Below are positions 1 to 6,260 of a stretch of DNA of 19,205 nt, piece by piece. Source of the DNA: Deltaproteobacteria bacterium. Lineage in GTDB: Bacteria; Desulfobacterota; DSM-4660; Desulfatiglandales; B25-G16. Below the pieces are notes generated by a model that saw nothing but the letters and a program-made list of their open reading frames with translations, ran no database searches and was not told the DNA's origin. Every line of letters starts with the position of its first letter. Position 1 is the stretch's first letter. Location of the stretch: assembly GCA_020355145.1 (NCBI GenBank), contig CP070660.1:269612-288816 (forward strand), given 5' to 3'. Both the position numbers and the translations under genes were made by a program.

Positions 1-596
1 CCTTCTCAATTATTATCTTTGTTAATGTAAACTGGAGATCATTGCTGATATTTTTGTCCACTGCCCTTCTTTCAGCACCCTTTTTCTGGCTAATGCTCCA
101 GGATTACCAGAAAAAGAGGATAATAACGTTTTTAAGGCCTGATTTGGATCCCTTGGGTGCTGCCTATCATGTAACACAGTCGAAGATTACTATTGGTTCA
201 GGCCTACTTTGGGGGAAGGGCTTTCTTAAGGGCACTCAGACAAGGCTAAATTTTCTCCCACAACAACATACGGATTTTTCGTTTTCTGTTTTGGCAGAGG
301 AGTGGGGCTTTGTAGGCTCAGCAATACTCTTGTTTCTATATCTGTTCTTAATATTATGGTGCATCAATATAGCCAAGAGTAGTAAAGATAAGTTCGGCAC
401 CCTTATTGTTGTAGGTATTGCTGCATCCATCTTCTGGCATCTGACTATAAATGTCGGTATGGTAACAGGTTTGCTGCCAGTAGTCGGAACACCATTGGTC
501 CTGTTTAGCTATGGCGGATCGTCTGTAATTTCCACTATGGCCGCTATGGGCCTGATAATGAATATAAGCATGAGGAGGTTTATATTTCAGGAATGA
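1..596 (+). CDS. rodA: RodA, SEDS-family peptidoglycan glycosyltransferase (3' part)
   Basis: Only the C-terminal part is present: the frame is already open at base 3 and ends at TGA 594-596. The visible ~197 residues are strongly hydrophobic with several membrane segments and carry the RodA hallmarks LDPLGAAYH, an SKITIGSGLLWGKG-like stretch, FLPQQHTDFSFSVLAEEWGF and the C-terminal PVVGTPLVLFSYGGSS. In this family these lie in and around the large periplasmic loop and last helices. RodA polymerises glycan strands from lipid II with a class B PBP in the elongasome; the HTDF form fits RodA better than the septal paralogue FtsW. A bactofilin gene follows in the same direction, a cell-shape context. 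The true start lies upstream of the window; an internal TTG at 42 is not a plausible start. Confidence 0.95.
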   Translation, partial: FSIIIFVNVNWRSLLIFLSTALLSAPFFWLMLQDYQKKRIITFLRPDLDPLGAAYHVTQSKITIGSGLLWGKGFLKGTQTRLNFLPQQHTDFSFSVLAEEWGFVGSAILLFLYLFLILWCINIAKSSKDKFGTLIVVGIAASIFWHLTINVGMVTGLLPVVGTPLVLFSYGGSSVISTMAAMGLIMNISMRRFIFQE

Positions 597-727
597 TTAT
601 TAGGCAAGGCTGAGATTTTCGAGAATCACTTTAAGATTAACCACTTAATGGGAACAATTTTTCTTGCAATAACCAATAAGGTTATGTTATTAAGCCGCTG
701 GTAAATATCTTAAGGAGGTGCAAGGCA

Positions 728-1129
728 ATGAAGAAGACAATGGATGAGATTAACGCCTTTTTAGGCAAGGATACAGAGTTCGAGGGCAAGCTTTCCTTCA
801 CTGGCGCTGTCAGGTTAGATGGAAAATTTTCTGGTGAAATATTTTCCAGTGGGACCCTGATAATAGGGGAAAGTGCAGTTATTAAATCCCAGATACATGT
901 TGCTGATATGGTAATAAGCGGAGAGGTTCATGGGGACATATTTGCAGAAAAGAAGATCGAGATTAATGTCCCTGGCAAACTCTTCGGCAATATCCAGACC
1001 CCAAAATTGGTTATTGAAGAAGGGGTTATCTTTGAGGGAAGTTGCAAGATGCAAGACCTGGGAGAAGGAGTAGAGAAGGACCGTGCCGTACCTCCAAAAA
1101 AGCCTGAAGGCATTTCCGTTTTGAAATAG
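728..1129 (+). CDS. Bactofilin (polymer-forming cytoskeletal protein)
   Basis: 133 residues. The middle (about residues 13-110) is the bactofilin right-handed beta-helix, recognisable from repeated short strands with small and valine/isoleucine residues (KLSFTGAVRLDGKFSGEI, SGTLIIGESAVIKSQI, ADMVISGEVHGDI, KKIEINVPGKLFGNI). Short polar tails flank it, as usual for the family. Bactofilins self-assemble without nucleotide into membrane-associated filaments that organise cell-wall enzymes. The start is supported by a strong ribosome site, AAGGAGGTG at 712-720. Upstream, TTGCAA at 664-669 with a weak -10-like TATTAA 18 nt downstream is a poor promoter candidate only, and a 6-bp hairpin (669-674/680-685) lies in the same place. 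The gene follows rodA, consistent with a shape role. Confidence 0.93.
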   Translation: MKKTMDEINAFLGKDTEFEGKLSFTGAVRLDGKFSGEIFSSGTLIIGESAVIKSQIHVADMVISGEVHGDIFAEKKIEINVPGKLFGNIQTPKLVIEEGVIFEGSCKMQDLGEGVEKDRAVPPKKPEGISVLK

Positions 1130-1205
1130 CTAAACATCTCGGGCTACAATCCATTGAAATTATAGGTCTTTTACTGGCAGGGCGAAGCCCTTAAGTTCCA
1201 TACCT

Positions 1206-1217
1206 CCCTTATAAGGG
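1206..1217. promoter_or_regulatory. 12-bp perfect palindrome upstream of the V-ATPase operon
   Basis: CCCTTATAAGGG is its own reverse complement and sits 26 bases before the first ATPase gene. A small hairpin with a GAA loop (AGGGC/GCCCT, 1179-1191) lies just before it. Either could be an operator, a transcript structure or chance; no clear sigma-70 promoter is visible in this 113-base gap. Confidence 0.25.
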
Positions 1218-1242
1218 CCTTGTTAAGCAATAGGGGTTTAGA

Positions 1243-1554
1243 ATGATTTTGGAATCCTTACAGAGGATAAAGAAGGCAGAGACTGAGGTAAAAAAGGGGA
1301 TAGAGAATGCAAGAAGAGAGGCAGTGAGGGCAATTGAGAGGGCCAAGAAAGAGGCAGAGAGATTATTGGCGGAGAGGATGAGAAATGATCAGGATCAGGC
1401 AGAGAAGATGAGGGAAGATGCAGGACAGGAGGCAAGGAAAGAGTGCCAGAATATGGCCAATGAATGGAAGGTGAAGATCGAGGGCCTTAAGAAAGAGGCC
1501 CGAAGGAACCAGGAAAAGGCCAAGGATTTCATTTTACGTTCATTATTGGGTTGA
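1243..1554 (+). CDS. V/A-type ATPase subunit H/G (peripheral stalk coiled coil)
   Basis: 103 residues, almost entirely charged alpha-helix (alternating Glu/Lys/Arg/Ala heptads) with no membrane segment. It is the first gene of the operon, the position of subunit G in Thermus and ntpF in Enterococcus hirae. In the family this subunit forms a heterodimeric coiled coil with subunit E, tying the catalytic head to the membrane subunit I. Sequence alone would allow any short coiled coil; position makes the assignment. The ATG is preceded by a modest AGGGG at about 1232. The stop is five bases from the next start, so it is translated with subunit I. Confidence 0.85.
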   Translation: MILESLQRIKKAETEVKKGIENARREAVRAIERAKKEAERLLAERMRNDQDQAEKMREDAGQEARKECQNMANEWKVKIEGLKKEARRNQEKAKDFILRSLLG

Positions 1555-1558
1555 GATT

Positions 1559-3505
1559 ATGTTAAGACCAGCCCGGATGAAAAGGATACAAATACTCGTA
1601 TTAGAGGGATTTAGATATGAAACAACTAAGAGGCTGCAAGAGCTTGGTGCTGTCCACCTTACTGATTATTCTGAAAGACTTTCCGATCCTAATTGGAAGG
1701 ACCTGCTAAGACCCTACCCCTTCTCCCCAAATATCAGAAAAATAGCTACACAAAATATCACGGTAAATCGATTCTTGGATCTCTTTGAACGCTATGATCC
1801 TGAACCAAAAGAGGGTTTTTTGAGGGGGATTTTTGCCCCGCTACCGCCAAAAAAGCTTGAGTCCAGACAGATCTATGGCAAGGAGCTTGTTGATAATGTT
1901 GACGATATTGTAGGGAGGATTGAAGGAGAGGTAGAGGGACCTTTCAGGGAGATAGAAAGGATTGAAGAAGAGGTTGTGGAGCTGGAGAGGATTAAGGGAT
2001 TATTGGACCTGATTTTGTCCTTAGACATAGATCTAAGGGATATTGGGGAATCAGACTTTTTATGTATCTTTTTAGGTATTATACCAAAGGAGGAGGTAGA
2101 CAATGTAAGGGAAAGACTAAAGGATTTGACTGAGGATAGATTTTACCTTGGGGCAAGGGAGACATCTGGGAACAGGTTAGTAACAATATTAATATGTCTC
2201 AAGGAACAGGCATCGCTGGTATTAGCTAATCTTCGCCGAATGAGCTGGGAAAGGATTGAAATAGAGGGTCAACAAGGAAAACCAAAAGAGGCAATAGATT
2301 CCGTCAATAAAAGACTGATGGTATTAGGTGAGGGGAGGATAAGAAATGAGGCAATCATCGTTGATATAGCTAAAAGATGGCGATATGAGCTTAAAAAGTA
2401 CCAGGAATTTTTGATGATTGAGAAACAGAGGGAAGAGAGCCAGAATAGGTTTGCCAAGATGGAGCATGTCGTGGCTATTGAGGGTTGGGTTCCGGGACAC
2501 TCAGCTGCCCAGGTCGCTCAGGAGATAAGAGAGGTCAGCCGTGAGGCATGTGTGGTAGAGGTATCGGATCCCGGGGAGAGGGATGATGTGCCAGTCCAGT
2601 TAAGAAATCCTAAATTCGTTAGCAATTTTGAACTGTTAACGCGCCTTTATGGGTTGCCGGCCTATAATGGCGTTGATCCAACCCTATTTTTGGTCCCGGG
2701 CTTCCTCCTGTTTTTCTCAATCATGTTAACCGACGCAATGTACGGGATAATTGCCCTTGTGTTGGGTCTCTTATTAATGAGGGGGGGAGGAAGGTATAAT
2801 CAGACAATAAGGGATGGGGGGATCATCCTTTCATCAGCAGGGGCTACTACAATTATTATAGGGGCGCTTTCTGGGGGATGGTTCGGTGGTTTTGGGCTTA
2901 AGTTACCCCCTTTAGCAGCTATACAGGTATTTGATCCCATGGTTCAGGTTACAACCTTTTTGTTGATTGCCTTAATCATTGGCCTGATCCATGTGAACAT
3001 CGGTGCAGTGATAAATGTCTGGGATAATCTAAAGAGGTGCCAGAGATGGAAGGCCATTAGTGAAAACCTCTGGTTTTTGTTTGTCCAGCCAGGCCTCTTT
3101 TTTCTCTTCATAGGCTATAAGTCTGTAGGCCTCACATTTATAGTCATCTCCCTCATATTGCTTTTAGTAGGACATAAGGCCATGGCAATGTTTCAGGTAA
3201 CTGGATTTATGGGGGATATCCTTTCTTATGCCAGATTAATGGCCTTAGGATTATGTACGACAGGAATTGCCATGACAGTCAATGTACTCTCTGGCATGCT
3301 TTACACGGTTGGTCCAATAGGGATAATCCTCGCGGGTATTATCTTTTTTATAGGACACATATTCAATTTTGTCATTAACGCCATGGGCAGTTTTGTTCAC
3401 GGGCTCAGATTACATTATGTGGAATTTTTTACAAAATTTTATCAAAGTGGGGGAACGGAGTTTACACCCCTTGAGATGAGCTTTGAAATAGTAGAAATTA
3501 AATAA
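1559..3505 (+). CDS. atpI: V/A-type ATPase subunit I (membrane stator, a-subunit equivalent)
   Basis: 648 residues, normal length. Residues 1-365 form the soluble arm that binds the peripheral stalks, with coiled coil around 115-150 and 270-305 and an EGWVPG motif (308-313). Residues 370-630 are membrane-spanning, with the family signatures PGFLLFFSIMLTDAMYG (380-396), GDILSYARLMALGL (552-565), NFVINAMGSFVHGLRLHYVEF (603-623). R559 and R617 match the two essential channel arginines of the family and E622 lies beside them; this subunit forms the ion half-channels against the K ring. It starts at ATG 1559; M7 is a possible alternative start. The gene sits directly after the stalk subunit and 15 bases before K. 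Confidence 0.97.
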   Translation: MLRPARMKRIQILVLEGFRYETTKRLQELGAVHLTDYSERLSDPNWKDLLRPYPFSPNIRKIATQNITVNRFLDLFERYDPEPKEGFLRGIFAPLPPKKLESRQIYGKELVDNVDDIVGRIEGEVEGPFREIERIEEEVVELERIKGLLDLILSLDIDLRDIGESDFLCIFLGIIPKEEVDNVRERLKDLTEDRFYLGARETSGNRLVTILICLKEQASLVLANLRRMSWERIEIEGQQGKPKEAIDSVNKRLMVLGEGRIRNEAIIVDIAKRWRYELKKYQEFLMIEKQREESQNRFAKMEHVVAIEGWVPGHSAAQVAQEIREVSREACVVEVSDPGERDDVPVQLRNPKFVSNFELLTRLYGLPAYNGVDPTLFLVPGFLLFFSIMLTDAMYGIIALVLGLLLMRGGGRYNQTIRDGGIILSSAGATTIIIGALSGGWFGGFGLKLPPLAAIQVFDPMVQVTTFLLIALIIGLIHVNIGAVINVWDNLKRCQRWKAISENLWFLFVQPGLFFLFIGYKSVGLTFIVISLILLLVGHKAMAMFQVTGFMGDILSYARLMALGLCTTGIAMTVNVLSGMLYTVGPIGIILAGIIFFIGHIFNFVINAMGSFVHGLRLHYVEFFTKFYQSGGTEFTPLEMSFEIVEIK

Positions 3506-3520
3506 CAGGGAGGTATTTTT

Positions 3521-4006
3521 ATGGAATTAGCAACAGGAATAGTATTGGCAATCATTGGGGCAGCGATTTCTATGGGGGTGGCTGCCATTAGCTCTGGTAT
3601 CGGAGTTGGTTTGGCTGGTGTTGCAGGGGCCGGTGTTATATCAGAGGATCCAAGGAAGTTCGGGCCTGTTTTAGTCCTCCAGGCACTACCGCAGACACAG
3701 GGAATTTATGGTTTTCTGGGGGCTGTTTTGATCCTTATAGGGGTTGGTGTGCTCGGGGGAGAGGTTAAGGAAATCCCTATAGGAATGGGCTACGCCGCCC
3801 TTGGGGGAGGGATCGTGATAGGTTTAAGTAGTGTTACGGCTATAGCCCAGGGCGCCATATCTGCCAGTGGCATGGGTTCTGTAGCCAAAAGGCCAGAGAC
3901 CTTTGGTCAGGCAATTGTCCTGGCTGTCATGGCAGAGACCTTTGCTATCTTTGGGCTTCTCATAGCTATCCTGATCTTTGTTGGAACCAAGATTATGGGT
4001 GGTTAA
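3521..4006 (+). CDS. atpK: V/A-type ATPase subunit K (rotor ring proteolipid, Na+-type ligands)
   Basis: 161 residues: a duplicated hairpin proteolipid with four membrane helices (about 5-32, 47-76, 88-115, 128-157). The second hairpin carries the ion carboxylate E139 (VMAETFAIFGL). The first hairpin has LPQTQGIYGF (56-65) and the third helix AIAQGAISASG with Q110. L56, T59, Q60, Q110 and E139 match the Na+ ligands L61, T64, Q65, Q110 and E139 of Enterococcus hirae NtpK, so the ring is predicted to carry Na+. This is inference from residues; the proton alternative is not excluded without biochemistry. Ribosome site GGGAGG just before ATG. It is followed by a strong hairpin (4026-4063), which may bear on the excess of K needed for the ring. 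Confidence 0.97.
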   Translation: MELATGIVLAIIGAAISMGVAAISSGIGVGLAGVAGAGVISEDPRKFGPVLVLQALPQTQGIYGFLGAVLILIGVGVLGGEVKEIPIGMGYAALGGGIVIGLSSVTAIAQGAISASGMGSVAKRPETFGQAIVLAVMAETFAIFGLLIAILIFVGTKIMGG

Positions 4007-4009
4007 TTC

Positions 4010-4080
4010 GCTAAATTGTCAAATCGTTAATTAGTTGAGTTGTCAACTACTCAACTATTTAACCTATAAACCAATCAACG
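4010..4080 (+). repeat. Octamer-phased inverted repeat between K and E
   Basis: A 15-bp stem with one mismatch (arms 4026-4040 and 4049-4063) closes an 8-base loop. The right side is a degenerate tandem octamer: the trinucleotide AAC occurs at 4045, 4053, 4061, 4069 and 4077, exactly 8 bases apart. On the left, GT-starting words at 4018, 4026, 4034 and 4042 keep the same 8-base phase in the complementary sense. It fills almost the whole K-E gap. A K-E transcript would fold here. It has no U-run, so it is not a standard terminator; an mRNA-stability or partial-attenuation role is inference. Confidence 0.8.
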
Positions 4081-4100
4081 ATTTCTCTGTGAGGGAAATT

Positions 4101-4751
4101 ATGTCAGATGAAGGGGTTGAAAGGATAATATCCCATATAGGAGAAGAGGCCAAGAAGGAGATATCTGAGATACTTCTTACTGCTCAAGCAGAGGCTGATA
4201 AGATCAAGAAGGCCGCCCAGGAGAAAGCAGAGAGGGAGACTGAAAGAATCCTTTCAAACGGTAAAAGACTCGCATCCCTTGAAGGACAAAGGATAATCGC
4301 AGAGACCAAGATAGATGTTAGAAGAAAGCGGATGGATGCCCAAGAAGAGGCGATTGCTGCCTCATTTGAAGGGGCAAAAAGGGCCTTGGAAGAGTTGGCC
4401 CAAAAGGGGAAGTTGGATAATTTTCTATATAGGGATGTGGTGTTTGACCTAGTTGCCTCTGCCTCTGAGATTGTTGCTGGAGACAAACTCGAGCTTGTAT
4501 TTAACCAAAGGGACAGAAGGGCCTTCAAAAAGGATATATTGAGACAATTAACTGCATTTGTCAAAAAAAGGACAGGAAGAGATTTCCATCTGGCTCTGGC
4601 AGATAAGACCATGCAGTGCCTTGGGGGTGTAGTTGTGAGGGATATGGAAAACCAGGTGGAGGTTGACAACACCCTTGAGACCAAATTGAATCGGCTCAAA
4701 GAAGGCATAAGGGTAAATGTGGCCAAGATCCTCTTTGGGGATAGGCTATGA
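4101..4751 (+). CDS. atpE: V/A-type ATPase subunit E (peripheral stalk)
   Basis: 216 residues from ATG 4101, normal for the family. The N-terminal ~100 residues are a long coiled coil (EAKKEISEILLTAQAEADKIKK and onward) and the C-terminal half is a globular head-binding domain with the GGVVV motif (CLGGVVVRDMENQVEVDNTL) typical of subunit E. It pairs with subunit H/G as peripheral stalk and binds the top of A3B3. The start was chosen from GAGGG at 4091-4095 and homologous N-termini. The frame stays open upstream to a TTG at 4035, but that stretch is the octamer repeat and not protein-like. The stop overlaps the start of subunit C (ATGA), implying coupled translation. Confidence 0.95.
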   Translation: MSDEGVERIISHIGEEAKKEISEILLTAQAEADKIKKAAQEKAERETERILSNGKRLASLEGQRIIAETKIDVRRKRMDAQEEAIAASFEGAKRALEELAQKGKLDNFLYRDVVFDLVASASEIVAGDKLELVFNQRDRRAFKKDILRQLTAFVKKRTGRDFHLALADKTMQCLGGVVVRDMENQVEVDNTLETKLNRLKEGIRVNVAKILFGDRL

Positions 4752-5794
4752 TTGGAGATATTCTTTCATACCTGCATGTTAATGCAAAGATAATGGCAAA
4801 AGAGGGAAAGTTTATCTCTTCAAGGAGATGGGAGGACCTATGCGGGTGCAGCTCGCCTGGAGAGATAGCCTCTCTTTTAGAGGGAACAGATTATTTTCCC
4901 TATCTATCAGAGAGGGCAATTAACGAGGCGGGGGAATTAGAGAAGGCTATTTTAGAAGAGTTTTCCGAGGTGGAAAGGGAGATCTCCAAGCTTATACCTA
5001 AAGGGGCATGGCCAATAAAGGAGTATCTCCTGAGAAGGTGGGATGTTATCAATTTGAGAACAGTTATGAGGGGAATACATGGAGGACTAAAGAAAGAGGA
5101 GATATTGGACTCCTTTATTGTGGGAGGCGAGTTAGATTTTGCCTTTCTTAAGGCCCTAACGGATGCAGAGGCTATGGATGATCTTGTTACCCTCTTGGCA
5201 AGAACCCCTTACCGTTCTCTAAGGGATGGTTTGGATAAATATAATGAGTCAAAAAACCTGTTTTTCTTAGAGGCCTTGTTAGATAAGATCTTTTGGGAAG
5301 ATTTATTGTTAAAGGTTTTGAGGCCAAGGGGCCTAAGAGAGTTCAAGGACTTTGTGCGGATATCTGTTGAGACCCACAACCTTAAGACTATCTTGAGGGC
5401 AAAAGATGACCGGCTCTCCTCAGAGGATACTGACCCCTTTTTAATACGCGATTGCAGGTTGTTGAATGAATTACTACCCGCTTATGCTGAAGAGGACCTA
5501 TCTGGCCTTATAAACCTTCTGGAGGATACAATATATTTTGAACCCCTTTTAGGTGGCCAGCATGAGTACGAGAAAACCAGTTCTATCTTATCCTTTGAAG
5601 AGGCGCTCGATAATCTGGTGCTTAAAAAGGCAGAGGAGATTAGGAAGGGAAGGCCATTTGGCCCAGGGCCTCTTATCGGGTTTCTTGTGTCAAAGCAGAA
5701 AGAGGTGAGGAATCTTTTGGCTATTGTTAGGAGTTCAGAGCTTGATCTGGTCAGGGATGAGATCAGAGAATCACTTAGCTCGCTCCGCTCATAA
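4748..5794 (+). CDS. atpC: V/A-type ATPase subunit C (rotor-axle socket, AC39 family)
   Basis: 348 residues, all-helical and without membrane segments, matching the three-domain funnel of the AC39/subunit C family. Typical pieces are the N-terminal HVNAKIMAKEGKF stretch, the RRWDVINLRTVMRG motif and the C-terminal GPLIGFLVSKQKEVRNLLAIV, which is the most conserved part of the family (YxxxKExExxNLR-like). In the complex it sits on the K ring and holds the D-F shaft. The start ATG overlaps the stop of subunit E by ATGA. A 132-base gap with a large inverted repeat separates it from subunit F. Confidence 0.95.
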   Translation: MIGDILSYLHVNAKIMAKEGKFISSRRWEDLCGCSSPGEIASLLEGTDYFPYLSERAINEAGELEKAILEEFSEVEREISKLIPKGAWPIKEYLLRRWDVINLRTVMRGIHGGLKKEEILDSFIVGGELDFAFLKALTDAEAMDDLVTLLARTPYRSLRDGLDKYNESKNLFFLEALLDKIFWEDLLLKVLRPRGLREFKDFVRISVETHNLKTILRAKDDRLSSEDTDPFLIRDCRLLNELLPAYAEEDLSGLINLLEDTIYFEPLLGGQHEYEKTSSILSFEEALDNLVLKKAEEIRKGRPFGPGPLIGFLVSKQKEVRNLLAIVRSSELDLVRDEIRESLSSLRS

Positions 5795-5796
5795 TT

Positions 5797-5887
5797 GGGG
5801 TGATGGAATAGTGGAGGGATGGATTAATGGGTATTAGAGGATCTTGGTATTTCTATCTTGTCCATTGCTCCAATACTCCATTACTCC
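5797..5887 (+). repeat. Octamer-phased inverted repeat between C and F
   Basis: Two 27-base arms (5797-5823 and 5861-5887) are complementary at 21 positions, with three of the six mismatches allowing G-U pairs; the loop is 37 bases. Each arm is a tandem degenerate octamer: GGA or GGG at 5797, 5805, 5813, 5821 and 5829, and TCC at 5861, 5869, 5877 and 5885, all at exact 8-base steps. The consensus word of the right arm is close to TCCATTAC. It starts 2 bases after the stop of subunit C and ends 39 bases before the chosen start of F. Confidence 0.85.
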
Positions 5888-5926
5888 GGAATTCGTTATG
5901 TTAGGCTTGCAACTTATGAGGCAGTA

Positions 5927-6250
5927 ATGGAGATTGCCCTGATTGGAGACAGACATACAGTTTATGGATTTAGATTGGCAGGCATACGAAAAACCTTCCT
6001 GATAGAACAGATCAGGCAGGAGGATATCAGGGGGGTCCTGAACGGCCTATTTGACGATAATATCGGCATAATATTGGTTACCGAAAAGGTAGCCGGGGAG
6101 ATAAGGCATATATTACAAGAGACGGATAGGTTTAGGAAGGGTATAATGCCTATAGTTGTGGAGATCCCGGATAGCGGTGGCCCCTTGCCTGAGAAGATTG
6201 ATCCTATGCGAGAGCTTATTAAAAGGACTGTCGGATTCGAGATAGCATAG
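5927..6250 (+). CDS. atpF: V/A-type ATPase subunit F (central shaft)
   Basis: 107 residues from ATG 5927, the usual length of about 100-110. It begins MEIALIGDRHTVYGFRLAGI, the beta-strand/GD/FRLAG signature of subunit F, continues with IGIILVTEKVAGEI and ends near IKRTVGFEIA; the fold is CheY-like and it binds subunit D in the rotor shaft. GAGG at 5918-5921 gives a good ribosome site. The frame extends upstream to TTG 5858, but those 23 codons cover the right arm of the repeat and have no family counterpart, so the shorter form is preferred. It ends 10 bases before subunit A. Confidence 0.93.
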   Translation: MEIALIGDRHTVYGFRLAGIRKTFLIEQIRQEDIRGVLNGLFDDNIGIILVTEKVAGEIRHILQETDRFRKGIMPIVVEIPDSGGPLPEKIDPMRELIKRTVGFEIA

Positions 6251-6260
6251 CGAGGAGATT

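Noticed and set aside
4010..4080. CRISPR array or direct-repeat array between K and E
   Set aside because: The units are only 8 bases, degenerate, and reverse orientation at the centre; there are no spacers or cas genes.
4184..4726. Long minus-strand open frame (180 codons) inside subunit E
   Set aside because: It is a shadow of the coiled-coil coding frame: low-complexity, serine/leucine-rich, no ribosome site or family resemblance, and fully inside a certain gene.
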